The position numbers and the translations under genes were made by a program. From the NCBI GenBank assembly GCA_934667625.1, contig CAKUMH010000007.1, forward strand, positions 40,413 to 104,412: a stretch of DNA of 64,000 nucleotides, written 5' to 3'. Shown piece after piece: positions 24,786-33,978 of the stretch (positions are counted from its first letter, which is position 1; every line of letters begins with the position of its first letter). Source of the DNA: an uncultured Elusimicrobiales bacterium. Lineage in GTDB: Bacteria; Elusimicrobiota; Elusimicrobia; Elusimicrobiales; Elusimicrobiaceae. The notes beneath the pieces are model-generated. The model saw nothing but the letters and a program-made list of their open reading frames with translations. It did not search any database and was not told where the DNA came from.

Positions 24786-25688
24786 ATGGAATCGTTAAGG
24801 GACATTCGGCAAAATATCAAAGCCATCAAATCCACGCAGCAGATTATGCAGACGATGAAGATGATTTCCAACGCCCGCATCCGCCGCGCACAGGACGCGA
24901 TGACCGCCGCCCGCCCATTTGCCAAAAAAATGCTGCAAATGGTGGACGATTTAAAACAGGATATTTTAGCCATGCCGCAACCCGACGAGGGAGAAAGCTG
25001 GGCCGGACGCTTTTTTGTCAACCAGACCGGGGACCCGAAGAAAATCGGGCTCCTGGTCATTACGGGGGACAAGGGGCTGGCCGGCTCGTTTAACGCCGTT
25101 ATTTTAAGGAGTGTTTTGCACTTCTTAAAGGCAAACCAAGACAAGGAGATTTTTCTCTTTGCTGTAGGCAAAAAAGGCCGCGATTTCCTGGCCCGCTTAA
25201 AAATGCCGAACCTGCATTTAGTGTACGAAAGCGTGGGGATCTTCCCCAAAGTGTCGTATGCACATGCGGAGCTTTTGGGCGAGGCGGTGCTTAAAACGTT
25301 TTACGAGCAGAAACTTGGACAAGTGACGCTTATTTATAACGATTTTAAGTCCTTGGCCAGCCAGAATTTGGTTCAGCAGAAGCTGCTTCCCTTTGATTTT
25401 GAGGCCATTGCCAATAAAAAAGAGGAAAGCGACTTTGTGTTTGAGCCGGGCATGGTGGATATTTTTAAACTCTTGGTGCCGCGGTTGTTTAAAGCCAATA
25501 TGTACCGCTTTTTGTTGGAGTCCCAAGCCGCTAACTTGGCCGCTACCATGAACGCCATGGATGCCGCCAGCAAAAACGCCGGGGAACTGGTGACAGCTTT
25601 GGGCGTAAAGCTCAACAAGGTGCGCCAGGCGAGCATTACCAACGAAATTTTGGATATTGTCAACGGGGCCGAAGCCCTCAACAGTTAA
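24786..25688 (+). CDS. atpG: ATP synthase F1 subunit gamma
   Basis: 300 aa. The N-terminal rotor helix MESLRDIRQNIKAIKSTQQIMQTMKM and C-terminal ANLAATMNAMDAASKNAGEL / NKVRQASITNEILDIVNGAEAL are standard gamma signatures. The middle Rossmann-like domain has LLVITGDKGLAGSFN. It is the central rotating shaft. It is separated from atpA by the epimerase gene. Confidence 0.96.
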   Translation: MESLRDIRQNIKAIKSTQQIMQTMKMISNARIRRAQDAMTAARPFAKKMLQMVDDLKQDILAMPQPDEGESWAGRFFVNQTGDPKKIGLLVITGDKGLAGSFNAVILRSVLHFLKANQDKEIFLFAVGKKGRDFLARLKMPNLHLVYESVGIFPKVSYAHAELLGEAVLKTFYEQKLGQVTLIYNDFKSLASQNLVQQKLLPFDFEAIANKKEESDFVFEPGMVDIFKLLVPRLFKANMYRFLLESQAANLAATMNAMDAASKNAGELVTALGVKLNKVRQASITNEILDIVNGAEALNS

Positions 25689-25704
25689 ACTTATAGGAAA
25701 CGAT

Positions 25705-27123
25705 ATGAAGACCGGAAAAGTAATTCAAATCATTGGTGCGGCAGTGGACATTCAATTCGCACAAGACCATTTGCCCGCCATTGAAAATGCTATTGAAATT
25801 GAAATGGAAGGCGGCAAAAAAATCGTAGCCGAAGTGGCGCAGCAAATGGGCGACGGGATTGTCCGCTGTGTGGCTTTGGAAAGCACGGACGGCCTGCAGC
25901 GCGGCGCCAAAGCCGTGGATACGGAGGGCCCGCTTGCCGTGCCGGTGGGCGAAGCCTGCCTGGGCCGCTTAATGAACGTGCTCGGTAAAGAGCAGGACCA
26001 CAAGGGCGACATTAAAGCCGCTATGAAGATGCCCATCCACCGCGATCCGCCCTCTTTGGAGGACCAAAACCCGACCCCGGAAATTTTTGAAACGGGTATT
26101 AAAGTTATTGACTTGATCGCTCCGTACATGAAGGGCGGTAAAGTAGGTCTGTTTGGCGGCGCGGGCGTAGGTAAAACCGTGCTGATTATGGAGCTAATTA
26201 ACAACGTGGCGCGCGAACACCACGGCAGCTCTGTCTTTGGCGGCGTGGGGGAAAGGAGCCGCGAAGGAAACGATTTAATGCTGGAAATGAGCGAGTCTAA
26301 ACTGGCCGACGGCAGCACGGTGTTGGACAAAACTGTGCTGGTTTACGGACAGATGAACGAACCGCCAGGTGCGCGTGCCAAGGTGGCTTTGACTGCTTTG
26401 ACGCAGGCGGAGTACTTCCGTGACGTAAAAGGGCAGGATGTGTTGCTGTTCTTGGACAACATCTTCCGCTTTGTGCTCGCAAACTCCGAAGTGTCCGCGC
26501 TCTTGGGGCGTATGCCGTCTGCTGTGGGCTACCAGCCTACTTTGAACACCGAAATCGGTAACTTACAGGAACGTATTACGTCTACCAAAAAAGGCGCCAT
26601 TACGTCCATTCAGGCCGTTTACGTGCCCGCCGACGACCTGACCGACCCCGGTGTGGCCGCCACGTTTACTCACTTGGATTCCACGTCTGTGTTGTCCCGC
26701 CAAATTGCCAGTTTGGGCATTTACCCGGCAGTGGACCCGTTGGAATCTACATCCCGCATTTTGGATCCGCGTATTATCGGTGCGGAGCACTACAATGTGT
26801 CCCAAAGCGTGCGCAAAATCTTGCAGAAATACAAAGATTTGCAGGATATTATCGCTATTTTGGGTATGGACGAGTTGGGCGACGAGGACAAAAAGACCGT
26901 GGCCCGCGCCAGAAGAATTCAAAAATTCTTGTCTCAACCGTTCTCGGTGGCCGAACAGTTTACGGGGCACCCGGGCAAATATGTTAAACTGGCCGACACA
27001 ATCAAAGCCTTTAAGGGCATTGTGGACGGCGAGTACGACCATATTCCGGAATCGTGCTTCTACATGTGCGGCGGCATAGAGGACGTGTTGGCCAATTACG
27101 AAAAAGTGAAAGATAAAGAGTAA
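25705..27123 (+). CDS. atpD: ATP synthase F1 subunit beta
   Basis: 472 aa from ATG 25705 (an earlier in-frame start runs back into atpG). Catalytic subunit: Walker A GGAGVGKTVLIMEL, catalytic Glu in GGVGERSREGNDL, ALLGRMPSAVGYQPTL. Two departures from the usual sequence are visible: the DELSEED loop reads DELGDED, and the stretch after FLDNIFRF reads VLANSE where T-Q/L-A-G-S/T-E is usual. Both are mild and the enzyme should work. Confidence 0.97.
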   Translation: MKTGKVIQIIGAAVDIQFAQDHLPAIENAIEIEMEGGKKIVAEVAQQMGDGIVRCVALESTDGLQRGAKAVDTEGPLAVPVGEACLGRLMNVLGKEQDHKGDIKAAMKMPIHRDPPSLEDQNPTPEIFETGIKVIDLIAPYMKGGKVGLFGGAGVGKTVLIMELINNVAREHHGSSVFGGVGERSREGNDLMLEMSESKLADGSTVLDKTVLVYGQMNEPPGARAKVALTALTQAEYFRDVKGQDVLLFLDNIFRFVLANSEVSALLGRMPSAVGYQPTLNTEIGNLQERITSTKKGAITSIQAVYVPADDLTDPGVAATFTHLDSTSVLSRQIASLGIYPAVDPLESTSRILDPRIIGAEHYNVSQSVRKILQKYKDLQDIIAILGMDELGDEDKKTVARARRIQKFLSQPFSVAEQFTGHPGKYVKLADTIKAFKGIVDGEYDHIPESCFYMCGGIEDVLANYEKVKDKE

Positions 27124-27126
27124 ACT

Positions 27127-27537
27127 ATGGCCAAAAAACTGACCCTTAACTTAATTACGCCGGAGAAGCAGTTAATCTCCAATCTGGAAGTGGATATGGT
27201 GGTTTTGCCCGCATTATTGGGCGAAATGGGTATTTTGCCTGGCCATATAAAAACCATTGTCCAGCTGGGGATGGGCTCTCTGCGTTACAAAAAGGACGGG
27301 AAGGAAGAGGAGTTTGCCGCACTCGGCGGGTTTGTGGAAGTACTCAACGATGTGGTAAACGTATTCGCCGAAGGAGCGGAACTGGCCGAGGAAATTGACG
27401 AGGAGGCCGAAAACCAGAAAATCAAAAAGGCGAAAGAGTCTTTGTCCCAAAAAGACGCCGATATTGATTTTGAACTCGCCGAAATGGAACTCAAGCAAGC
27501 CATTGCCCGCATGAAGGTAAAAAAACGGCACATGTAA
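27127..27537 (+). CDS. atpC: ATP synthase F1 subunit epsilon
   Basis: 136 aa. An N-terminal beta-sandwich with LLGEMGILPGHIKTIVQLGMGSL (the GELGILPGH signature in a Met form) and a C-terminal helical hairpin rich in Glu/Lys that can brake hydrolysis. It is the last gene of the operon, 3 bases after atpD. Confidence 0.94.
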   Translation: MAKKLTLNLITPEKQLISNLEVDMVVLPALLGEMGILPGHIKTIVQLGMGSLRYKKDGKEEEFAALGGFVEVLNDVVNVFAEGAELAEEIDEEAENQKIKKAKESLSQKDADIDFELAEMELKQAIARMKVKKRHM

Positions 27538-27553
27538 CCGGATTGTTTGTTTT

Positions 27554-27589
27554 AAAACCCCGCGTCGCTAGTTTGGCGCGGGGTTTTTG
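27554..27589 (+). terminator. Terminator of the ATP synthase operon
   Basis: A 9-bp stem AACCCCGCG / CGCGGGGTT followed by T-rich sequence. A TATAAT at 27590-27595 directly after it probably belongs to the next gene. Confidence 0.9.
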
Positions 27590-27635
27590 TATAATAGAAG
27601 AGACCTTTCAATCTTGTTTCATGGAATAATTGGAT

Positions 27636-28763
27636 ATGAAGACAACGCTTAAAATTTTGGCAGCTATTTGTTTGCTTTTGGCCGTATATTGTTTTGTATT
27701 TTATAAAACGCCGGAAACCCGCCGGTTTGAAAAGACCTTGTCTGCCGCCCGGCAAGGGGACAGGCAGTCGGCTTTTGCCGTGGCGGAGCTATATGCCAGG
27801 GGACTCGGCGTTAAGCCCAGCGGCGAGCAGGCAGCGCAGTGGTACCGTCAGGCTGCGGCGGATGGGAATGCGCAGGCAGCCTACGAGCTGGCCCAGTTGT
27901 ATGTGGTGGGCACGCTGGTGCCCCAGGATTTTGAGGAAGCCGCCACCTATTTGCAGTTAGCCGCGCGCGAGGGCAATGCACAGGCGCAAAACCGCTTGGC
28001 TGATTTTTACGAAAAAGGGTTGGGCGGGCTGGCGCAACATCCCGGAGAGGCCTTGTTTTGGCGGCTAAAATCGGCCGCACAGGGCAATCGGCAGGCCCTT
28101 GCGCAAGCGGAGCGGGCGCAGACCCAAAACCAGGCGTTATACACCGAAATAACGCAATTTATGGCGCTTTTGGATAAGGCCGCGCAAGGAGATTCGCAGG
28201 CGCAACTGCAGGCAGGCCAGGGATACCGGGACGGGGTTCCTGTTTTGGCTAACCCCGAAGAAGCCGCCCGTTGGTTTACAAAAGCCTGGCAGGAAGGGGA
28301 ACATATCCCGCAGGCCGCGTATGAGTTAGCACAATTGTACGAAAAGGGCGACGGGGTGGAAAAAGATGAGGCAAAAGCGCTGCAATTGTTGGGCGAGGCG
28401 GCTGAAGCGAAAAATGCACAAGCACAGTATCAGTTGGGGATGATTGCATACGAACAGCAGAAATACACAGATGCCTTTGCGTGGTTTTCCAACGCGGCCG
28501 AAAACGGCAGTGCCGCCGGGCAGTATATGACAGGCTTTTTACTGATGCAGGGCCAAGGGACGGAGAAATCCGTTTCGCTGGCAATTAAATTCTTCCGCGA
28601 TGCCGCTGCTCAAAATTACACTTCCGCCCAATATGTATTAGGGCAAATCTACTGGAAAGGCCTTGGCGTGCCCAAAGATAAGGCGGCCGGCAAGGAGTGG
28701 CTGGACCGCGCGGCCGCCAACGGAAATACGGCCGCACAGGCCTTGCTGCAAGGGGCTGTTTAA
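27636..28763 (+). CDS. Sel1-like repeat (TPR-type) protein with N-terminal membrane anchor
   Basis: 375 aa from ATG 27636; a TTG two codons earlier is possible. Residues 4-24 are a hydrophobic anchor or uncleaved signal. The rest is a series of about eight Sel1-like repeats of roughly 36 residues with the pattern A..LA.LY..G.GV..D...A..W...AA..G...AQ (for example YELAQLYEKGDGVEKDEAKA). Such solenoids bind partner proteins in the periplasm or at the membrane. It converges on the protease-like operon at 28841. The partner is unknown. Confidence 0.85.
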   Translation: MKTTLKILAAICLLLAVYCFVFYKTPETRRFEKTLSAARQGDRQSAFAVAELYARGLGVKPSGEQAAQWYRQAAADGNAQAAYELAQLYVVGTLVPQDFEEAATYLQLAAREGNAQAQNRLADFYEKGLGGLAQHPGEALFWRLKSAAQGNRQALAQAERAQTQNQALYTEITQFMALLDKAAQGDSQAQLQAGQGYRDGVPVLANPEEAARWFTKAWQEGEHIPQAAYELAQLYEKGDGVEKDEAKALQLLGEAAEAKNAQAQYQLGMIAYEQQKYTDAFAWFSNAAENGSAAGQYMTGFLLMQGQGTEKSVSLAIKFFRDAAAQNYTSAQYVLGQIYWKGLGVPKDKAAGKEWLDRAAANGNTAAQALLQGAV

Positions 28764-28840
28764 GCTGCTCGCAGCAACGGCCCAATAAGAATTAAAGAGC
28801 CGGACTGAGATCTCGTTAAAAAAATCACTGCATGTATCCC

Positions 28841-30055
28841 TCATTTCTTTCCAGTGGGGGAGAGGTCTGTGTCAATCATTTTGGTAGTTTTTTGGTTTTT
28901 TAAATTACACGTTATTATGAAACGGCTCTCTTTCCGCATATAGTACTTCTCGTTATACGCACTCTCCCGCACCACCGTCAGTTCTATTCTGTCAGCGTTG
29001 GGATGGTTTACAAAGTTTTCCAAGTGCTCATAACTAACCGGGATAGTGGGGCTTTTGATAAGTTTGGAATTCAATAACACGGATCCTTGAAAGAGACGGA
29101 CGGAAAACAAGTACTCATTCACATTAATTTCACCTACAGGTATGCCATTGTAGCGCAGTGTGCGCAGATGAATCCCGTTATGCCGATAAGCGTCAAGCAA
29201 ATCATGTACTTGTTCTACCGGGATGGCGTAGCTCACGCCTTGGGTGTCGGAGCTGCCGCAGTGCACGCCTACCACCTCGTTTTGGGCGTTGAGCAGAGGG
29301 CCTCCACAGGCGCCGTTGCGGTCTACCTTGCCAAATTCCAAGGAGGTAACCACACGCCCCGGGCCTGAGCGGAAAATTTGCCTATTTTCAGTGACATGAA
29401 AAGACCCATTAAAAAAGCCATAAGAGCGCACTTTTTCGCCCCAGCGGGAGGTCTTCTCGGCTAAACGAAGCGGCCGAATATAATGCCAAAATGACTCGGG
29501 CACGGAGAAAAGCAGAACATCCGTCCTGCCTGTTGCTCCACGCATTACAATGTCAGCCGAGAAGGTGAGTCGTTTCCCCAGTTTTGGGGAGAAGACAATG
29601 TTTGCCGTTTTTTGCAACGATCCGCTCCAGTGGGCGGCAGTGACGCCCCAAATGTACTTCTTTCCTTCAAATTCTTCTTCAATAAAGAAAGCCGTACCCC
29701 CATACATGGGGTTATCTTCGTAAATGGGGAGCAAAAAAATAGCGGTGGATTTGCGCGCTTGCAAATCAAAGGCGGTGTTGGCGGGAAAAGGAGCTGCCCG
29801 CAGAAAGGTGCGGTTGAGGCTTGCTTGTAACCGTTGGGCGAGCGAGGCCTCTTTTACCTCGGGAACAGCCAACACACTGGTGTTTTTAACAACACGCGCG
29901 GCGGAAGCGCGCGCGAGTTTTGTTCGTACAGAACGCGGCGCCAGCTTGACGGTTTTGCGCAACGCACCCACCTTACGCAAGAGTCCTTGCGCTTGCAAGG
30001 TGCCGGAGCTCATACAGAGAAAAAGTGACAACAAAACCACTAATTTTTTCATCAT
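28841..30055 (-). CDS. Secreted chymotrypsin-fold protease homologue A, Cys in place of Ser
   Basis: 404 aa. Signal peptide with cleavage likely after LQAQ (about residue 23). Residues 24-105 are a basic low-complexity region that may be a propeptide. A trypsin-like domain follows: H142 in WGVTAAHW, D179 in RTDVLLFSVP, and the nucleophile position in NGACGGPLL, where C250 replaces the Ser of GDSGGP. VVGVHCGSS follows as the usual strand. A C-terminal domain of about 120 residues is shared with the two adjacent paralogues. AAGGA precedes the first of two ATGs. It is the third gene of the operon, 12 bases after B. Protease activity is inferred. Confidence 0.8.
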   Translation of the reverse strand: MMKKLVVLLSLFLCMSSGTLQAQGLLRKVGALRKTVKLAPRSVRTKLARASAARVVKNTSVLAVPEVKEASLAQRLQASLNRTFLRAAPFPANTAFDLQARKSTAIFLLPIYEDNPMYGGTAFFIEEEFEGKKYIWGVTAAHWSGSLQKTANIVFSPKLGKRLTFSADIVMRGATGRTDVLLFSVPESFWHYIRPLRLAEKTSRWGEKVRSYGFFNGSFHVTENRQIFRSGPGRVVTSLEFGKVDRNGACGGPLLNAQNEVVGVHCGSSDTQGVSYAIPVEQVHDLLDAYRHNGIHLRTLRYNGIPVGEINVNEYLFSVRLFQGSVLLNSKLIKSPTIPVSYEHLENFVNHPNADRIELTVVRESAYNEKYYMRKESRFIITCNLKNQKTTKMIDTDLSPTGKK

Positions 30056-30067
30056 TTTAATTCCTTG

Positions 30068-31255
30068 TTATTTTAATTTAAATTCATACACCAATTCTTT
30101 GGGGCGTGCGGTGAAGCGGTCCCCTTTTTGTACAATCAGGCGCACCCTGTCCGCCCCGTCTAGGCGTAAAAAATACTCCAAATGTTTGTAATCCATAAAA
30201 GGATAAGCGGAAACCGTTTGGAGAATGTTGTTGTTACCTAACACATAAATCGTTCTGATAAATTCATCCGGGGCCAATTCCGCAATTTTATGTTTTTTCA
30301 AATATAATTTAATGTTTTGTACCGGCCGGTGTTCGGCTTTGTGCACAAGCATACGCACCCAATCCAGAGGTACTACTTGTGCAAAGCTGGGAATGGAGGG
30401 ATTGCGCGTGTATTTGGAAAGCATGAAAAACCAATCAGCGTGAATAAATTCGCTTGCTATCTTTTTGCCTACAAAAACGCCCACCACTTTTCCATTTACA
30501 ATAAAGGGGGATCCGCAATAACCGCTTAAAATCGGCATATCCTCATAGCGTGCCAAAATGCGGTGCTTGCTGGCGAAGAGGATTTCTACTGCCGGGTGCC
30601 AGCCAAAATTCCCACGCGAAAATCCGGCCGACTGCGCATAGGAATTGACCTTAGGCAGGGAAAAAGAAGACGGGAGAGGCTTAATGTAGGGAAGGACTTC
30701 TTCGGGCAGCCGAAAAACAGCTACATCGGCTCCGTTTACGTTCCCTTCCGCAGCGGAGTTCACCTGAAAAAAGAGCGGTTTTTTGCCGTGCGGCTGAATA
30801 GAAATATAAGGGCTGCGGCCGACGTCATCTAGCACATGTCGCGCCGTAACACCCCACGCTTTTCCGTCAATCAATACAGCAAAAGCAGATCCTTTCCCGT
30901 GTGAATCGGGCCTCGCCTGCAGCGTAAATACGGCGTCTGTGACGGGCTTGGGCGGCAGCATTAAATTGGGCGGAATGATTCGTGGCGTTACTCTAGGGGA
31001 GAGTAGCGGCTTTAAACGAAGGGACAAAAGCGAAGCATGTGTGGCGTCTACAAGCGCTGGAAGCCGTACGGCAGGAATAGCAGGGAGCCTGTTTCCCTTG
31101 ATGACAGGCGTGCGCGGGACGCTTGGGACGCGGAAAGGCTGGGCGATAGGTTTCACGGGCCGTAACCGCGGAATTCGCCCGGCAAAAGCAGCAGTGTTTG
31201 CACTCACTAGGAGCGGTGCAACCAGCAAAAGCGGCAAAAAGGGAGATTTGTTCAT
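30068..31255 (-). CDS. Secreted chymotrypsin-fold protease homologue B, Cys in place of Ser
   Basis: 395 aa. Signal peptide ending AAFA-G (residue 25), then an Arg/Pro/Leu-rich stretch to about residue 105. The protease-like domain has H140 (WGVTARHVL), D177 (NGADVAVFRLP) and C247 in LSGYCGSPFIV, followed by GKVVGVFVG. The nucleophile motif G-x-C-G-S-P again has Cys, as in viral 3C-like proteases. The C-terminal domain (IAELAPDEFI, MDYKHLEYFL, ADRVRLIV) matches its neighbours. Its ATG overlaps the stop of gene C by four bases (ATGA). Function unknown. Confidence 0.8.
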   Translation of the reverse strand: MNKSPFLPLLLVAPLLVSANTAAFAGRIPRLRPVKPIAQPFRVPSVPRTPVIKGNRLPAIPAVRLPALVDATHASLLSLRLKPLLSPRVTPRIIPPNLMLPPKPVTDAVFTLQARPDSHGKGSAFAVLIDGKAWGVTARHVLDDVGRSPYISIQPHGKKPLFFQVNSAAEGNVNGADVAVFRLPEEVLPYIKPLPSSFSLPKVNSYAQSAGFSRGNFGWHPAVEILFASKHRILARYEDMPILSGYCGSPFIVNGKVVGVFVGKKIASEFIHADWFFMLSKYTRNPSIPSFAQVVPLDWVRMLVHKAEHRPVQNIKLYLKKHKIAELAPDEFIRTIYVLGNNNILQTVSAYPFMDYKHLEYFLRLDGADRVRLIVQKGDRFTARPKELVYEFKLK

Positions 31256-32439
31256 GGCATGAGCTCCAAACGGGTGACTTTGCTTGTCCCCACATTCAGG
31301 CGGTAGCCATAAGAGGTCCGTCCGGGACGGTTAATGCGGATGTCTACCGTGTAAAAATCTTGCGGGCGCCCCGTAAAAAGCTTTTCCAGATACGCAATAT
31401 CCATATCCGGCGAATACGGGAGCGTTACCTTCATGCCGTTGCGGTAGCGGACGGAAATTTCTTCTATAAACTCATTGGGGGCTAACTTACCGATCCAGTC
31501 GCCAAAAAATAATATCACCCGGTCAGCAGATTGGGGATCGCGTAATTCGCGCAATAAATCCTGAATGCGGGAGGCCGGCAGAATTTCCGCCATAGCCTTT
31601 GTTTCACCAAAAACTTCTAGCGGCGTACTGTTTCCCAAAAAGAGACCCACGGCCTCGCCGCGTTCGTTTACTACCAGGCTTCCTTGGGCCCCGGTACCGG
31701 CGGGGGGCCATTTTTTCGGCGCTGCCAACAGACGTTCGGTGCCGATAGAATGGACCGTGCGGCGTGCTTTTTGGTAGTCTTTGCCAGTGTAGCCAAACGA
31801 GAAAAGTTCTTCGCCTTTTTTAGGGGATTCTTTGGCCCACAGCACGGGGCGGGCCACTTCCAGGGCTCCCGGCGGGATAGCAATCAATGCCGCGTCTGTT
31901 GCGTGGGTGCGGCCTTTTAACACAATTTTGGTTGGGTAAGTAAAAGTTTGCCCGTTAAAATAAAAGGAAATGTTAACGTCCTTTCCCATAGCGCGTACGG
32001 AGGTCGCGTCCGAAACACCCCACAGCATTTGTTTGCCTTCATATTCTTCCACGAACACAAAGCCGCTGGCGGTTTGGGTGCCGTCTAAAGACGAAACACG
32101 GAAAATAAAACGGCCAGAAAATTGTTCAAAGGGTTGTAGAACGGGCATTTGAAGTAAGGGCTTGCGCAATTCTACCGCTTCCAGCAACTTGGTTACTTGT
32201 TTGAGTGCAATGGTAATTGAAGGGCGGATAGAAGTGTTTTTTAAGAGGGTTCTCATGACCGGGGAAAGCGGGCGTGTGCGGCTGACAATGCCACTTGTTT
32301 GTATGCGTTCTAAGCGTGCGGCTTGTGTGGCAGCATTGCGGCGCAGGGTAGCTGTAGTTTTGACCAAGCTGCCTTGGCCCCAAGCGGGCAGTGTGGTTAA
32401 GAGAAAATAACCGACAAAAAACAAAATAGATTTCTTCAT
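31252..32439 (-). CDS. Secreted chymotrypsin-fold homologue C, catalytic residues lost (pseudoprotease)
   Basis: 395 aa, first gene of the operon. Signal peptide ending PAWGQ (about 21-22). The same domain order as A and B. The His position is T146 (WGVSDATSV), the Asp is kept (D182, HATDAALIAIP), and the nucleophile position is Q252 (GTGAQGSLVV), followed by EAVGLFLGNS. Two of three triad residues are gone while the scaffold and C-terminal domain (KLAPNEFIEEI, MDIAYLEKLF) are well kept. That suggests a binding or regulatory role rather than decay. The promoter upstream is unclear; a TATATT box lies near 32471-32476 on the minus strand. Confidence 0.78.
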   Translation of the reverse strand: MKKSILFFVGYFLLTTLPAWGQGSLVKTTATLRRNAATQAARLERIQTSGIVSRTRPLSPVMRTLLKNTSIRPSITIALKQVTKLLEAVELRKPLLQMPVLQPFEQFSGRFIFRVSSLDGTQTASGFVFVEEYEGKQMLWGVSDATSVRAMGKDVNISFYFNGQTFTYPTKIVLKGRTHATDAALIAIPPGALEVARPVLWAKESPKKGEELFSFGYTGKDYQKARRTVHSIGTERLLAAPKKWPPAGTGAQGSLVVNERGEAVGLFLGNSTPLEVFGETKAMAEILPASRIQDLLRELRDPQSADRVILFFGDWIGKLAPNEFIEEISVRYRNGMKVTLPYSPDMDIAYLEKLFTGRPQDFYTVDIRINRPGRTSYGYRLNVGTSKVTRLELMP

Positions 32440-32552
32440 ATCTTTCCCTTGCTAAAAGCCTATACTAACAATATAGCGCTTTTGCGGCCAGGGCAAAAGG
32501 GCCCAAGGGCCTAGACAGAAGGAAAAAATGGACCTAGATAAAAATAGGCCCA

Positions 32553-32583
32553 TAAAAAACTCCCGGGGGCCAAACCCCGGGAG
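32553..32583 (-). terminator. Terminator after glyA
   Basis: Minus strand: CTCCCGGGG / CCCCGGGAG hairpin followed by TTTTTTAT. Confidence 0.92.
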
Positions 32584-32591
32584 AATACAGT

Positions 32592-33839
32592 TTATTGCAA
32601 GGAAGGATACAACGGAAAGGAGGACAGGAAGGCTTTTACTTGTTCGGCAATTTGCGCCAAATACGTCTCGTCCTCATGGTGGGAGATTGCCTCGTCCATA
32701 AATTCAGCCACCTTGGCCATATCCGTTTCCTTCATCCCGCGGGAGGTGATAGCGGGCGTCCCTAAGCGCAAGCCACTAGTGACAAACGGTTTTTCGGGAT
32801 CAAACGGAATAGTGTTTTTGTTGGCGGTAATGCCGGCTTTGTCTAAGGCGGCCTCGGCAGTCTTTCCCGTTAAGCCCTTGGAGCGCAAATCAATGCACAT
32901 GACGTGGCTGTCCGTGCCACCGGCTACCAAGCGGTATCCGCGGGCCATGAGTTGTTTGGCCAGTTCGGCGGCGTTAAGCTTTACTTGGTGTTGGTACACT
33001 TTAAATTCGGGTTTTAACGCCTCGCCAAAACAAACGGCCTTAGCCGCAATCACGTGCATAAGCGGCCCGCCTTGCGTCCCGGGGAAAACAGCCGAGTTAA
33101 TGGCTTTAGCTAAGGATCCCTTGCATAAAATCAGTCCGCCGCGCGGGCCGCGCAAGGTTTTATGCGTGGTCGTGGTGACCACATCCGCATACGGCACGGG
33201 ACTGGGATACTCGCCCGTGGCGATGAGTCCCGCGTAGTGGGCAACATCGCACGCCAGGTACGCCCCGCACGAATCGGCAATTTCCCGCAGGCGTTTCCAG
33301 TCAAATATGCGGGAATAGTTGGAGGCCCCTGCCAAGATGAGCTTGGGTTTGTGTTCCAGGGCTAATTTGGCGGCTTCATCATAGTCAATTTGTTCTGTAT
33401 CTGGGCGGACGTTCATGGCAATAATGTTGTATAACTTGCCCGAAAAATTGAGCGGATGGCCGTGCGTTAAATGACCGCCGTGGGAGAGGTTAAGCCCTAG
33501 TACTGTGTCTCCCGGTTTGAGTAATGCAAAATATACGGCCATATTGGCTTGTGCCCCGGAGTGCGGTTGCACATTGGCGTGTTCGGCGCCGAAGAGCTGT
33601 TTGGCGCGGTCTATGGCCAGCTGCTCCACTTGGTCCACAAATTCGCAGCCGCCATAGTAGCGTTTTTTGGGGTAGCCTTCGGCATATTTGTTGGTTAGCA
33701 CAGAGCCTTGGGCTTGCATGACCGCGAGAGAGGTGAAATTTTCCGAAGCAATTAGCTCCAATTTTTCGCGTTGGCGGGTCAGTTCGTGGCGGATAGCATC
33801 AAAAACGGCCGGGTCGGTTTTTTGTAAATCGGGATACAT
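32592..33839 (-). CDS. glyA: Serine hydroxymethyltransferase
   Basis: 415 aa from ATG 33839, which has AAGGAG 8 bases upstream; the longer reading to 33890 adds an unrelated basic tail. PLP enzyme converting serine and tetrahydrofolate to glycine and methylene-tetrahydrofolate. Motifs: ELIASENFTS near the start, YAEGYPKKRYYGGCEFVD, and the PLP lysine in TTTHKTLRGPRGG. It stands alone, divergent from the deoxyhypusine-synthase-like gene. Confidence 0.97.
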   Translation of the reverse strand: MYPDLQKTDPAVFDAIRHELTRQREKLELIASENFTSLAVMQAQGSVLTNKYAEGYPKKRYYGGCEFVDQVEQLAIDRAKQLFGAEHANVQPHSGAQANMAVYFALLKPGDTVLGLNLSHGGHLTHGHPLNFSGKLYNIIAMNVRPDTEQIDYDEAAKLALEHKPKLILAGASNYSRIFDWKRLREIADSCGAYLACDVAHYAGLIATGEYPSPVPYADVVTTTTHKTLRGPRGGLILCKGSLAKAINSAVFPGTQGGPLMHVIAAKAVCFGEALKPEFKVYQHQVKLNAAELAKQLMARGYRLVAGGTDSHVMCIDLRSKGLTGKTAEAALDKAGITANKNTIPFDPEKPFVTSGLRLGTPAITSRGMKETDMAKVAEFMDEAISHHEDETYLAQIAEQVKAFLSSFPLYPSLQ

Positions 33840-33929
33840 TTTTCTGCTCCTTGGGCGGGGGGACGCTCCGCACCGAAAAAAGATGCGCAAATTTTGTATA
33901 TTTTTCTAGGAAAAATGCGCGTTATTTAT

Positions 33930-33935
33930 TATAAT
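33930..33935 (+). promoter_or_regulatory. -10 box of the deoxyhypusine-synthase-like operon
   Basis: TATAAT 44 bases before the ATG at 33979; no convincing -35. It begins a run of closely packed plus-strand genes to comEC. Confidence 0.45.
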
Positions 33936-33978
33936 TTACTAAATAGAAGTAAATAAATCCAGCAGAGGTGTAAAAGAA

